DNA of 64,000 nt from Dyadobacter sp. 50-39 (GTDB taxonomy: Bacteria; Bacteroidota; Bacteroidia; Cytophagales; Spirosomataceae): the NCBI GenBank assembly GCA_001898145.1, contig MKSR01000040.1:558001-622000 (forward strand), in the 5' to 3' direction. The notes under the pieces were generated by a model. That model did not search any database. It had not been told where the DNA came from and saw only the letters and a program-made list of their open reading frames with translations. Each line of letters opens with the position of its first letter. The first letter of the stretch is position 1. A program made the translations under genes and the position numbers. This document shows positions 27,497-36,921 of the stretch, piece after piece.

Positions 27497-30400
27497 TTAT
27501 AATGAAAGGTTCAGGCCCACCGTGAAATTCTTCGGCATCGGCACATTATTGCCGTCGCTATCCCAGGCTTCGGGGTCCCAGCCGGGCCATTTTGTAAAAG
27601 TGAGCACATTACGGGCCGAAGCGAATACGCGCAGGCTGTTCACCTTCAATTTTTTAGCAATTCCGGAGGGTACCGAATAGCCCACATTCAAATCCTGCAC
27701 ACGGAGGAACGACAGCTTTTTATACACCTTAATACCGCCCCCGAACACATTGGTATTGGTATTCAGGCGGGCATATTCGTTCGTCGGGTTGTCCGGCGTC
27801 CAGTAGGGAAAATCGTTGGTATTGCGGCGGTCGTAGGTATCCGAGCCGCCCGTACGCAAGCCTTCCGCGAACGGTGCCATATGGCCCAGTTCGCTGCGCA
27901 GGAATACACTGGCGGTGAAGTTTTTGAAAAATGTAAACTCGTTGCGCAGACCAATGCGGAAGCGCGGCTGGCGGTAGCCGATAAACTGCTTGTCGACCAG
28001 CGCCTCGTATTTGCCATTACCGTCCACATCCACGGCTTTGAAATCCCCCGGCTGCAATTTGTAAACCGCCGCCGCATCCTTTTCTGCCGTCTGCCAGATG
28101 CCCGTCACATTGTAATTCCACACGCGGTCGATCGCCTGGCCGGGGAACCATTCGTTGGAATAATCCGGCAACTCGGTGCGTACGGTTTTGCCATCCACCG
28201 TTTCTTCCTTATAATCCCCGAACAAGTGCTTGATTTTGTTTCTGTTAAGAGAAAAAACAAGCCCGCTGCGCCAGGAGAAATTGGCCTGCTCGGTGTTGAT
28301 GGTGTTAATGGTCATTTCAAAACCCTTGTTACCCAGCAGCCCCAGGTTGGTGGTAATGTCCTTGAAACCCGTGATTTCAGGCAAAAGCCGCTTCATCAGC
28401 AGGTCGGTGGTGGTCATATCGTAGTATTCCAGGCTTAGGTCGATGCGGTTTTTGAGCATACTCAGGTCCATACCGAGGTTAATGGACTTTGTTTTCTCCC
28501 AAACCAGGTTCGGGTTCGCGAGCGAGGTGTTGTAAACGCCCACCTGCACATTGGTACCGTCGTAATACATGGCCGAAAGCAGCTGCGCCAGCGCCGAGTA
28601 CGCCCCGATGTCGCGGTTGCCATTCACGCCCCACGACAGCCGGAGCTTCATCTGGCTCACGAAATCGATGTGAAAGAACTTCTCCTCCGAAATTTTCCAG
28701 GCCACCGCAGCCGCCGGGAAAACCGCCCTCGGTTGTTTGGTACCGAATGCAGAAAAGCCGTCGCGGCGGACCGAGGCCGTGATCAGGTATTTATCGAACA
28801 AGGTGTAATTGAGCCTCGCCATGGCCGCATCGCCGGTAATCTGCGTATCGTTCGTCTCCATCGCCGGACTGGTGCCATACTGCATGCCGTGGAAGCCCAG
28901 GTTCTGGTTCGGTACGAAACCCTGGTTGGCGATTTTGGAGTACCAGCCGCGGTTACGCTCAGCGCTGTACAGCAACGTGACGTCGAACTGATGTACCCCA
29001 AACTGCTTGTTCCAATGCAGAAGGTTGTCGAGAATGTACTCGTAGGTAGACGCGTCCGCACGCGTGCTGTACCCGCCCGAGCGCGTGGAGCCGCCTTCGA
29101 GCGTGTTGGACGACCAGAAATTATAGTCCTTAGAAGCCTCATACCTTGGCTGGAAGGATATCTTGTAGTCGAATCCGAAAGGAAGCTTGATTTTACCGTA
29201 GAGTGAGGCAAACAGCGTGTTCACCTTCTTCATACGTTCCTGTCCATAGTAATTGATCAGCGGATTGGCAACCGCGAAACTGTTGGGATACCACATCGCA
29301 TTTCCGTTCTCGTCGAACATCGAGCCGTAGGGGCTCATGATAAACATTTGCGCCAGATTTGCGGGGACGGTACTCTCGTCGCGATCGGCAAACTGGCTGT
29401 TCACGCCCACATTGAGCCAGTCGGTCACCTTGAAATCCACATTGAGGCGAGAACGGATGGTTGAAAATTTGTCTCCCCGCAATATCCCCTCGTTGTTCTG
29501 GTAGCCCAGCGACCAGTAATAGGTGACATTCTGCGAACCTCCGCCAATGCTCACATCGTAGTTCTGCCGCAAGCCAGTCCGGATCACCTCCTTATACCAG
29601 TCCACGGTCTTGCCAGCCAGGTAATTTTCAGTTTCGATCGGGAAAAATCGCAGGCGGCTGAGCCATTCCTGGGTGTTGTCGGCCTGCGGATTGTTGCTCG
29701 CGGTACGCCACTGTTCCAGCGAAACACCTGCCGGTAGCGTACCCGGATTGTCATAGTAAAAAGAGGGACGGTCGGGATTGGTAGCGCGAAGCAGGTCCCG
29801 GCGGAATGTCAGGTAGCCGTCTTTATCAAATGGCTTGAAATCGTTGGCGGTTTGCGCAGTGCCCACATTGGCCGACACGTTGATCACGGGCTTGCCCGTA
29901 ACGCCCTTTTTAGTGGTGATCAGAATCACGCCTCCCGCAGCCCGTGCACCGAAGACGGCAGCTGAGCTGGCATCTTTGAGAATGTCCATCGTTTCGATGT
30001 CGGCCGGGTTAATATCGGCGATACTCCCGTTGAAGATCACGCCGTCCATGACCACCATCGGACTGGAATTGGCCGTCAACGACTTGGGGCCGCGGATTTG
30101 CAGCGAGCTTCCACCAGCTGCGGAAGTCGACTGGTTGGCATTGAAACCGGCCACGGTACCCGTCAGCATATCGGTCAGCTGGGTCATGGGCTGGTTTTTG
30201 AATGTCTTCGAATCGATACGGATCACGGCACCGGTCAGGTCGCTCTTCTTCATGGTGCCATAGCCGACCACGACCAGTTCGTCGAGCGCATTGGTACTTG
30301 GTTGCAGCGTCACCTCGATCACCGACTGGTTTCCGACCGCCAGTTCTTTCGTCAGATAACCTACATAACTGAATGTCAGCACATCCGAAGCGGTTGCCTG

Positions 30401-30610
30401 CACGGCATACCGGCCTTCGGCGTCGGTGGTGGTGCCCCGCTGCGTGCCTTTTACCACGACGGTCACGCCGGGCAGGCCCTGTTTGCTCAAACTGTCGGTG
30501 ATCACACCGGTAACATCCCTGAGGGCCTGCCCGTGCAGCCACAGCGGGCTGAGGCATGCCAGCAGGACGAAAATTCGGGCCCATGGATGGGTAGGTAGTT
30601 TTACATGCAT
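27497..30610 (-). CDS. SusC/RagA TonB-dependent transporter (no STN domain)
   Basis: TonB-linked outer-membrane importer (1037 aa). Signal peptide at about residues 9-28, carboxypeptidase-regulatory-like domain at about 30-110 (GVTVVVKGTQRGTTTDAEG), plug with VVVGYGTMKKSDLTGAV, then the barrel, ending in MPKNFTVGLNLSL. Unlike the first SusC it has no STN domain and no adjacent FecR, so control must be local or different. ApbE and a Gfo/Idh/MocA gene lie upstream on the same strand across a 262-bp gap. Confidence 0.95.
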   Translation of the reverse strand: MHVKLPTHPWARIFVLLACLSPLWLHGQALRDVTGVITDSLSKQGLPGVTVVVKGTQRGTTTDAEGRYAVQATASDVLTFSYVGYLTKELAVGNQSVIEVTLQPSTNALDELVVVGYGTMKKSDLTGAVIRIDSKTFKNQPMTQLTDMLTGTVAGFNANQSTSAAGGSSLQIRGPKSLTANSSPMVVMDGVIFNGSIADINPADIETMDILKDASSAAVFGARAAGGVILITTKKGVTGKPVINVSANVGTAQTANDFKPFDKDGYLTFRRDLLRATNPDRPSFYYDNPGTLPAGVSLEQWRTASNNPQADNTQEWLSRLRFFPIETENYLAGKTVDWYKEVIRTGLRQNYDVSIGGGSQNVTYYWSLGYQNNEGILRGDKFSTIRSRLNVDFKVTDWLNVGVNSQFADRDESTVPANLAQMFIMSPYGSMFDENGNAMWYPNSFAVANPLINYYGQERMKKVNTLFASLYGKIKLPFGFDYKISFQPRYEASKDYNFWSSNTLEGGSTRSGGYSTRADASTYEYILDNLLHWNKQFGVHQFDVTLLYSAERNRGWYSKIANQGFVPNQNLGFHGMQYGTSPAMETNDTQITGDAAMARLNYTLFDKYLITASVRRDGFSAFGTKQPRAVFPAAAVAWKISEEKFFHIDFVSQMKLRLSWGVNGNRDIGAYSALAQLLSAMYYDGTNVQVGVYNTSLANPNLVWEKTKSINLGMDLSMLKNRIDLSLEYYDMTTTDLLMKRLLPEITGFKDITTNLGLLGNKGFEMTINTINTEQANFSWRSGLVFSLNRNKIKHLFGDYKEETVDGKTVRTELPDYSNEWFPGQAIDRVWNYNVTGIWQTAEKDAAAVYKLQPGDFKAVDVDGNGKYEALVDKQFIGYRQPRFRIGLRNEFTFFKNFTASVFLRSELGHMAPFAEGLRTGGSDTYDRRNTNDFPYWTPDNPTNEYARLNTNTNVFGGGIKVYKKLSFLRVQDLNVGYSVPSGIAKKLKVNSLRVFASARNVLTFTKWPGWDPEAWDSDGNNVPMPKNFTVGLNLSL

Positions 30611-30872
30611 AAGATTATGGTTAGGAAATAAAAAATGAATTTTCCGAGGGTGGCAAGCCAGAATCCGGGCGCGACGAACCCTGCTTCGCTATGCGGCAGC
30701 GAAGTCATTTATGGTGCAATTCCGGCACCAGGCAGTATTTAATTTTGGCTTATAACAATGTTACAAGGAATTTAATAGGTATCCACGCAAATCGCCGGAA
30801 ATAGTAGCGATAACGTTCTCGAAGTAAATCAATGCCCGAAAACGGATGGGTTAGAGGATGTTGGATGCGCAT
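30611..30872. other. 262-bp leader between apbE and susC, with a small inverted repeat
   Basis: No open frame of note. CTTCGCT (30684-30690) pairs with AGCGAAG (30698-30704) around a 7-base loop, about 75-95 bases before the susC ATG, which could be a leader hairpin. No TAnnTTTG element was found on the minus strand. Confidence 0.4.
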
Positions 30873-31889
30873 TTACGGCACCAGATATTTCCCGAATCCT
30901 GCGGAAGCCGTGTCGGCCACCGTTCCGTCCGTCTTCTTGTAAATCAGGTAGGCCTGCATTTCAGGGTGGGTACGGAGTATTTCAAACGCCCCGTCGATGC
31001 CTGCGGCGAGCAGCGCGTTGTCGAAGCCGTCGGCAGTGATCGCGTCGGGTGCCACTACGGTTGCGCTGATGATCTCGCGCTGCACGGGGAAGCCGGTTTG
31101 GGGATCGATGATATGCGAGAGCCGCAACCCGCCGGATTCGCGGAAATTGCGGTAGCTGCCGGAAGTGGTCACGGCGCCGTCGCCAATGGTGATGACCGCC
31201 CGGATAGCCGGGGCGTCGAACTCCGTGGCCGACGGGGTTTCAATGCCGATGTTCATCGGCTCATTGCCCGGCAGTTTGCCGCCTTTGGTGCGGATCTCCC
31301 CTCCCACCTCCACCATGTAGTTCCCGATCCCACGCCCTTCAAGGAAGTCGGCGATCACGTCCACCGAATAGCCCTGCGCGATGCCATTCACATCTATTTG
31401 CACGCAGGGGCTGGTTTTCAGAAGGTTTTGGTGGCTAATTTTCAACTTATCCGATCCTACACAAGTGAGCAGGCGCCGGATGGCAGCACTGTCGGGCAGG
31501 GCATCCGCCGCTTTCGTCCCGAATCCCCATGCCCGTACCAGCGGATACACGGTAATGTCGGATAACCCCCGCGTTTCGCGGTAAATCTGCATGGACCTGT
31601 TGACCACATTCATAAGGTGCTTGTCCATTTCAATACCTTTTTCCGAGGCATTGAACCGGCTGATCAGCGACCCGGACTGGTAAATGGAAAGCGACGCATC
31701 CAGGCTTTTGAAAATGCTGTCAATCTGCTGCCTGTCCACCCATTCGCGATTGGCATAGTAGGTAACGGCATAGGTAGTGCCCTGCGCCTCGCCGGTGATC
31801 CGGTAGGTTTCAGGAACTTCCGGCAGGTTCAATGCGCTCAGCACAAGTCCGATTACACCTGCCGCCAGCCTATGCCATGGTTTTTTCAT
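30873..31889 (-). CDS. apbE: FAD:protein FMN transferase ApbE
   Basis: Periplasmic flavin transferase (338 aa) that attaches FMN by a phosphoester bond to a Thr or Ser in a target protein, using FAD and Mg2+. An N-terminal hydrophobic signal is seen. Family motifs are in order: DVNGIAQGYSVD, VEVGGEIRTKG, TSGSYRNF, SHIIDPQTG and ADGFDNALLAAG (the last replaces the usual ADALSTA). The ATG at 31889 shares a base with the TGA of the Gfo/Idh/MocA gene, and a GTG one codon earlier overlaps it by 4 bp, so the two are translationally coupled. No classic FMN-binding-domain protein is nearby; the coupled oxidoreductase has a DGVTGAT sequence and is the obvious candidate target. Confidence 0.93.
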   Translation of the reverse strand: MKKPWHRLAAGVIGLVLSALNLPEVPETYRITGEAQGTTYAVTYYANREWVDRQQIDSIFKSLDASLSIYQSGSLISRFNASEKGIEMDKHLMNVVNRSMQIYRETRGLSDITVYPLVRAWGFGTKAADALPDSAAIRRLLTCVGSDKLKISHQNLLKTSPCVQIDVNGIAQGYSVDVIADFLEGRGIGNYMVEVGGEIRTKGGKLPGNEPMNIGIETPSATEFDAPAIRAVITIGDGAVTTSGSYRNFRESGGLRLSHIIDPQTGFPVQREIISATVVAPDAITADGFDNALLAAGIDGAFEILRTHPEMQAYLIYKKTDGTVADTASAGFGKYLVP

Positions 31890-33109
31890 CACGCCGAGTA
31901 TTCGGGTTTCCAGTACTGAACTTTTTCGGTGTCGGCTGCGGCATTGCCCATATGAATGGCAATGGAACCGTCGCGGCCGGTTTCCACGTTCGAAATGGGC
32001 TCTTTCTTATTCCTTACGCATTCGCCAAAGTCTTTGAGGGCAAATACGGTTGGTTCGAGGTCCGCCTCGCCAGGCTTCCCGAACTTCACTTCCACCCCTT
32101 TGCCCTGGGTCGTAACAGCGATGGTAGCGCCTGTGACACCGTCGACCACGCCCTTCGGATTGTTGGTAATTTCCGGATAAATGAGCGCCTTGTCCCGAAG
32201 GATCTCCACAGTTGCCTTATCGCCCAGGATGCGAATGCTGTAACCATTATACGCATTGGAAAGTACCGACGTTACGCTCGCTTTCACGCCGTTCGGGTAG
32301 TCGTACACCGTGCGGATGTTGTCGTAAGTATCCCGTCCATCCTTCCAGTAATTGATACCACCCAGTCCGACCACTTTCACAGGGCGGCTGTCGGTGAGGT
32401 AATTCACGACGTCGATCTCGTGCGCGCAAAGCTCCGACAGCGGGCCGCCGCAGTACTCGCGGTACATCCGCCAGTTGATCGCCCGTTCCATTTTCGGGTC
32501 TTTCACAGGGAACCGCCAGTTCGAATTGCGGTTGTACTGGCATTCGAAATGCGTGATCCTGCCCAGCCAGTTTTCCTTCATGATTTCCTTGACGCGGTGA
32601 TAAAGGCCGTAGTACCGGTATTGGTAACCGATCTGGAACACAAGCCCGGAAGCCTTCACTTTTTTGACCAGGTCGATCGCCTGCGGGATGTCATACGTCA
32701 TGGATTTTTCCAGGTAAATGTGCTTCCCGGCCTGCAATGCGGCTACGGCCATCGGATAATGCAGGTAAAGCGGCGTCGCAATCACCACGGCGTCGATCGA
32801 TTTGTCGTCGAGGAGCTTGCGGTAGTCGGAATAGCCTTTCGCATTTTTAGCGGCCAGGCTGAGGCCCTTTTGCAGGTTTTCAGGGATGATATCGCAGCAG
32901 GCGATGAGCTCATAATCGGGCATTTCACGGATGAGCGTCGCCAGCCCGGCTCCCCGGGAACCGGTACCGATAAGGCCCAGCCGTATTTTGTCGGCCGGGC
33001 GCACGGCTCTGCCCAATACCGGGGTGAATGCGGCCGAAAGCCCTGCTCCTGCCATCGCGGCAAGGCCGGTTGCGAGGAAGTCTCTTCTTGTGGTTGCTGG
33101 TTGGGACAT
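31889..33109 (-). CDS. Tat-exported Gfo/Idh/MocA oxidoreductase with an ApbE-like target motif
   Basis: NAD(P)-dependent sugar oxidoreductase family (406 aa). Tat signal with TRRDFLATG (R8-R9) and hydrophobic stretch to about 30; Rossmann fold from about 41 (IRLGLIGTGSRG); family EK motif at LEKSMT (E134, K135); catalytic region with YREYCGGPLSELCAHEIDVV (H230, D233). In the C-terminal domain residues 323-329 read DGVTGAT (bases 32123-32143), like the DgxsgAT sites flavinylated by ApbE, and apbE is the next, overlapping gene. In known Tat-exported relatives the cofactor is tightly held NAD(P); covalent FMN in this family would be new. That part is inference. Confidence 0.9.
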   Translation of the reverse strand: MSQPATTRRDFLATGLAAMAGAGLSAAFTPVLGRAVRPADKIRLGLIGTGSRGAGLATLIREMPDYELIACCDIIPENLQKGLSLAAKNAKGYSDYRKLLDDKSIDAVVIATPLYLHYPMAVAALQAGKHIYLEKSMTYDIPQAIDLVKKVKASGLVFQIGYQYRYYGLYHRVKEIMKENWLGRITHFECQYNRNSNWRFPVKDPKMERAINWRMYREYCGGPLSELCAHEIDVVNYLTDSRPVKVVGLGGINYWKDGRDTYDNIRTVYDYPNGVKASVTSVLSNAYNGYSIRILGDKATVEILRDKALIYPEITNNPKGVVDGVTGATIAVTTQGKGVEVKFGKPGEADLEPTVFALKDFGECVRNKKEPISNVETGRDGSIAIHMGNAAADTEKVQYWKPEYSA

Positions 33110-33230
33110 GGTTGGTTAGGGTATGGTTTGGGAATAGTCAGGTGACATTTACGGGCACGTGCCCGTAAATGTAGGGATTTTTTAATCACATCGAAATGAA
33201 ATGGTTGGAGAAAAAGTTTCGGGCATGAAA

Positions 33231-33259
33231 AAGTCCCGGCAGTGTGGTTGCCGGGACTT
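33231..33259 (-). terminator. Terminator of the sigma/anti-sigma operon
   Basis: An 11-bp stem (33231-33241 with 33249-33259) and 7-base loop; read on the minus strand it is followed by TTTTTC. It lies just after the stop of the barrel-type anti-sigma gene. Confidence 0.88.
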
Positions 33260-33273
33260 GACCTGTGGGCGGT

Positions 33274-34650
33274 TCAGGGTCTTACGAAACGAAGCCCCGC
33301 CGAAATTCCCACGCGGTACGGCTGATAGTAGAACGGGTTTGCGACGCCTTTGACCTTCACCGGGCTGAACTCGGCATAAGGTCCGATACTGAATGCGGTA
33401 CTGCGGCTCACAGCAAATTGTTTGCCCAATCCCAGGCTGACCCACCCGAGGCTCTGGCTGCTATTAAAATCATGTGAATATTCTGCTCCGAACGCCGCGT
33501 AAAACCGGCTGACAGGCGAATGTCCCCAGCGTATTTGACGGGTGACGCCAATGCCGAGCATGGAAAACTTCCGGTTCTCCTCGATCCGGTCGCCCTGGCG
33601 TACCGTGTGGTATTGTCCGTTGCCATCCGGCTTGACGAGGTAGTTGTTATTGGCGACTTCATACGAATAGGTCTGCCGGAAACTGCTGAAATGCAGTTGC
33701 AGTTGCAACCCGTTCCTTTCCACGCCGCCGCTGAACTTGTAGCCCAGGGACCTCGCCGTAAATAATGACGGGAAGCTGAAATTCTGAAAATCATTCGCGG
33801 CCGAGGACGGCACGGTCAGGATCTGGTAAGAATGTAATGCCGACGCATTGAAAAGCCAGGCAATGCGCGCCGGATTGGTCACGATCACTTTGGCTGGCTT
33901 GTAGGCAGGTGTGACCACGCTCCGCAAATGGAGCGGAATTTGTGTGCCTTTCAAAGGCATCGCCGCAAGTTCTTCGAGCGGCAGTGCACTATTCACCGCT
34001 GAGTCTGTATGCACGGCTATTTCTTCTGCAAAAGCAGTTTCCATTCCTTCCGAAACATGTCCGGAAGCTGCCACCCCATTCGCTTTCGCCGTACCTGAAC
34101 CTCCCTGCGCCTCCCCTGACCGGTTTGCGATCACCGGCGGCAATCCGCTATTCCGGTTTACAGTGGCGCCCGTAACGGTACCGGAGTGCCCGCGTTGTAC
34201 TTTCGTTGCTGCTTTGCTAGCCAGGTCATTCACAAATACATTTTCAACTACTTTTTTGCGCTTCCAATCAGGTTTTTTTTCGGCTGGTTTCAATGACAAT
34301 GCCTCGGCCGGATATTCTGCCGCCGCACCGGAAACTTTCGCCGGCTGCTCCGCAAGTTTTCCATTGTCCGGCCGCATCGGGGATGATTCCGCGATGGTAT
34401 GCGTCACTGTTTTCACAGGCGTAGCAGGCTGCGTGCCGTAGTCACCGGCATATCGGCTAAGCAGCACTCCCGAAACGGAAAGCAGCACCAGCGCACCGGT
34501 GAACCACCAATACCTTCCCGGACGCGCAGGTTTCACGCGTGTACGGATGCGATCGAGCGCTGCCGGGTTGGGCTGTTCCTCATAGTCATCAAACTTGCGT
34601 TTGAGGACGTCGCGTAGTGCTTCGTTTAATTTGTCCTCAGAAGTTTTCAT
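33274..34650 (-). CDS. Dual membrane-spanning anti-sigma-like protein (cytoplasmic head, one helix, C-terminal outer-membrane barrel)
   Basis: Protein of 458 aa with an unusual layout: residues 1-45 are a charged cytoplasmic head (KLNEALRDVLKRKFDDYEEQ), 47-67 a single membrane helix (YWWFTGALVLLSVSGVLLSRY), about 70-265 a long low-complexity Ala/Pro/Ser/Thr-rich linker, and about 270-458 alternating aromatic strands of a small outer-membrane-type beta-barrel, ending ISAGLRFVRP. This matches the dual membrane-spanning anti-sigma factors (Dma) described in Bacteroides thetaiotaomicron, where they control vesiculation through a partner sigma factor. Its start overlaps the ECF sigma gene by 14 bp. 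The assignment is by architecture and context; the head shows no obvious classic zinc anti-sigma motif. Confidence 0.75.
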   Translation of the reverse strand: MKTSEDKLNEALRDVLKRKFDDYEEQPNPAALDRIRTRVKPARPGRYWWFTGALVLLSVSGVLLSRYAGDYGTQPATPVKTVTHTIAESSPMRPDNGKLAEQPAKVSGAAAEYPAEALSLKPAEKKPDWKRKKVVENVFVNDLASKAATKVQRGHSGTVTGATVNRNSGLPPVIANRSGEAQGGSGTAKANGVAASGHVSEGMETAFAEEIAVHTDSAVNSALPLEELAAMPLKGTQIPLHLRSVVTPAYKPAKVIVTNPARIAWLFNASALHSYQILTVPSSAANDFQNFSFPSLFTARSLGYKFSGGVERNGLQLQLHFSSFRQTYSYEVANNNYLVKPDGNGQYHTVRQGDRIEENRKFSMLGIGVTRQIRWGHSPVSRFYAAFGAEYSHDFNSSQSLGWVSLGLGKQFAVSRSTAFSIGPYAEFSPVKVKGVANPFYYQPYRVGISAGLRFVRP

Positions 34651-35221
34651 GATGCACTATTCCTTTTAGTTCCAATTTTTTCATTAGCAGGTTACGTCCT
34701 CTCATGAACTGCGACCGGGCCGTGGCGTCGGACATGGACAGCATTTCACCAATTTCGGTGTGTGTATAGCCGTCGATCAGGTGCAGGTTGATCACCGTCC
34801 TGTATTTATCGGGTAACTCGTTGATGAGATCGAGCAGGTCGCGGACATTCATCTGGTCTATCATCCGCACGTAATCGTCCGACTCCACCTGCCATTCCAC
34901 GCTATCGAGCGGGCTGTGCAGTTCCTGTTGCCGGGTCGTGCGGTTGTAATAATTGATGGCCGTCCGGATCACCGTCACTTTCACCCAGCCGTCTGCGGCT
35001 TCGGGCTCTTTCAAATCATTGATACTATTGAAAATCCTTACGAATGCGTCCTGAAAAATGTCGTCCGCCTCGGCTACTGTCCGCGCATAGCGGCGGCAGA
35101 TCCCCGTCATCCGGGCTTTGTATCGCTCATAAAATACGGTCTGCGCCCTCGGGTCCTGCTTTTGGCAAGCTTTCACGAGGCTGGTAAGGCTATCGTATTT
35201 TTTTGAGAGAAAGAATTTCAT
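34637..35221 (-). CDS. ECF sigma factor coupled to the barrel anti-sigma gene
   Basis: Sigma-70 ECF factor (194 aa). Region 2: QTVFYERYKARMTGICRRYA followed by EADDIFQDAFVRIF; region 4: LPDKYRTVINLHLIDGYTHTEIGEMLSMSDATARSQFMRGR. The ATG at 35221 is chosen; a TTG precedes it directly. It overlaps the downstream anti-sigma gene by 14 bp and follows a lipoprotein gene by about 47 bp. It probably transcribes its own operon and envelope genes elsewhere when released by the anti-sigma protein. Confidence 0.93.
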   Translation of the reverse strand: MKFFLSKKYDSLTSLVKACQKQDPRAQTVFYERYKARMTGICRRYARTVAEADDIFQDAFVRIFNSINDLKEPEAADGWVKVTVIRTAINYYNRTTRQQELHSPLDSVEWQVESDDYVRMIDQMNVRDLLDLINELPDKYRTVINLHLIDGYTHTEIGEMLSMSDATARSQFMRGRNLLMKKLELKGIVHHENF

Positions 35222-35268
35222 CAAGGGAACGTTGGCTCGGAAGTAACTTAAACTTACTTAATTCCTAT

Positions 35269-36204
35269 TTATTTATATAATAATACACTGTATGTTTTAT
35301 GCAGCATATTGTAGTCTTTGTCGAAGAAAAACGCACACCGGGAAACGCCGCCCACTGTAACAGTGATATAGTAGCTCGTTAGCCCGTTCACGTTGTTGAT
35401 CAGCTTCTTTTCAATCTCATAACCCGCAAGCTCGGGGGCACTATCGAGGTACTGTTTGATCCCGGCCGGCACTTGTTCCATATTCGAGTTGGCATTAATC
35501 ATCCCCGAGGTGGAAAAAAACGTGCTGCTCCACCGGAGTTTTCCCTTGTCGTCGAATAGCATCGCAACCGTTTCGAGCTGGCTGCCCATCTTCTGTCGGG
35601 CAAATACGTAATAGTGCTTCTTGTCATCCAGCCGGACCCAGGTGCTACCCATCATAAATCCTGCTTCCGGCATGGCTTGTATCGTATCCTTCACGGAAGC
35701 CGGCAGATCGGCGATTTCATAGGTGGTGATCCGGTAGAGGACCTGATCAAAGGTGGCCGAGCTGTTGGCATTGGGGTAGACGCCTGCCCATTCGAAAGAA
35801 TAATTCTCTCCTCTGTAATTGTAAATAAGTTTATTGCCGGCCGTGGTGGCATAGTAGGCCGTAGAATAAGAAGACAGTGTTCCATCTCCAAACGCAGTTT
35901 TCGGAAGGGACTCAGTTAATGCGGTCGGAATGTTTCCTGGCATAACCCGGAATGTTTCCCACATTTTACCATAATCCACCAGCGAAGTGTAACGGTCGGC
36001 ATCCGATTTCAATTTCACTTCCCAAATCTTGTCTTCGAGTATCGGCTTGAAAACCAGCTCCTCGGCATTCGGGAATTTGGCTTTCACCACTTTTACCGCC
36101 GCCTCAGGTATCTCCTTTCCCGGGTCGACGGGACGAAGGTCGTTCAGGTCATTGCAACCTGCAAGTACCATAGCCAAAACGATAATCACAGCAAAGGGTT
36201 TCAT
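35269..36204 (-). CDS. PepSY-like lipoprotein of unknown function
   Basis: Lipoprotein of 311 aa: MKPFAVIIVLAMVLAGC with lipidated C17. An N-terminal stretch (AAVKVVKAKFPNAEELVFKPI..WEVKLKSDADRY) looks like the PepSY-like (beta-lactamase-inhibitor-like) fold common in Bacteroidota secreted proteins, and YEIADLPASVKDTIQAM near residue 170 starts a second, similar unit. The ATG at 36204 is chosen over an in-frame start at 36240. It sits 19 bp after the preceding lipoprotein gene and about 47 bp before the sigma gene, in the same orientation. A ligand- or envelope-sensing role with the sigma system is an inference from position. Confidence 0.75.
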   Translation of the reverse strand: MKPFAVIIVLAMVLAGCNDLNDLRPVDPGKEIPEAAVKVVKAKFPNAEELVFKPILEDKIWEVKLKSDADRYTSLVDYGKMWETFRVMPGNIPTALTESLPKTAFGDGTLSSYSTAYYATTAGNKLIYNYRGENYSFEWAGVYPNANSSATFDQVLYRITTYEIADLPASVKDTIQAMPEAGFMMGSTWVRLDDKKHYYVFARQKMGSQLETVAMLFDDKGKLRWSSTFFSTSGMINANSNMEQVPAGIKQYLDSAPELAGYEIEKKLINNVNGLTSYYITVTVGGVSRCAFFFDKDYNMLHKTYSVLLYK

Positions 36205-36223
36205 ATTGTTCACTATCAATCTA

Positions 36224-36910
36224 TTATTGAAATACCACAAATTTAGCGCTGGTCTGCTGGCCGGGTTCGCGGTAGTACTGGTACATCGGTTTCATGGTGA
36301 TTTTATAGGTGACCTTGCCCAGCTTCGGATCGTCGTCGTCGTAAATGAACCGCATACTGGGTTTGACAGCGGAAGCTTTCGCTTGTTCCATTGACATTTT
36401 CACATTGAAACTTCCCGGGTCGAGGTAACCTTTTTTGCCCGGCACCATCATCGGGAGATAGCTCGTGGTGCCGCGTGTCTCGACGCCCAGCGTGCCCCGT
36501 TCCTCATCCCATTTCAAACTCATTTGCGTAGGCAGAAAAATGCGGATATTCAAACTGAATGTCAGTGCATTACCAGGCATTTCCGTATTGGGAATGGGGC
36601 TGCCGCCGCCGTGAAACATGATCTCACCGTTGCCTTTGCTGATGTAGAAGTTCAGAAATACGGCATTGGTATAAAGCCGCAGCAGCGTGTCTTCCTGAAA
36701 CATGTCTACCGAATCTTTACCCGAAACGCGCCAGGCATCGGTGATATAAAACGAGCTCCTCCCGAGCCAGGATGAAACGGTGTCCCGGTCGAGCCGCACC
36801 GGCTCCGGTTTGGGATCCGGCTGGTCATTATTTTCCTTATCACAGCCGGTTTGGAACAGTGCCAGCGCCGCCATCATCAGAATCAACAGGATCGAAAAAG
36901 GTCGTTTCAC
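36224..36910 (-). CDS. Lipoprotein, tandem paralogue (copy 2)
   Basis: Lipoprotein of 228 aa with GTG start (36910); no ATG would keep the signal peptide. Lipidated C23 in FQTGC, followed by DKENND. Function unknown. It is clearly paralogous to the preceding gene: both have EPVRLDRD/EPVKLNRD after the linker, NTE(M/F)PG near the middle, and share the near-identical C-terminal block DPKLGKVTYKIT(M/L)KP. The C-terminus is rich in strands, suggesting a secreted beta-sandwich. It starts 11 bp after the paralogue's stop. Confidence 0.8.
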   Translation of the reverse strand: MKRPFSILLILMMAALALFQTGCDKENNDQPDPKPEPVRLDRDTVSSWLGRSSFYITDAWRVSGKDSVDMFQEDTLLRLYTNAVFLNFYISKGNGEIMFHGGGSPIPNTEMPGNALTFSLNIRIFLPTQMSLKWDEERGTLGVETRGTTSYLPMMVPGKKGYLDPGSFNVKMSMEQAKASAVKPSMRFIYDDDDPKLGKVTYKITMKPMYQYYREPGQQTSAKFVVFQ

Positions 36911-36921
36911 AGCCGATTTGT

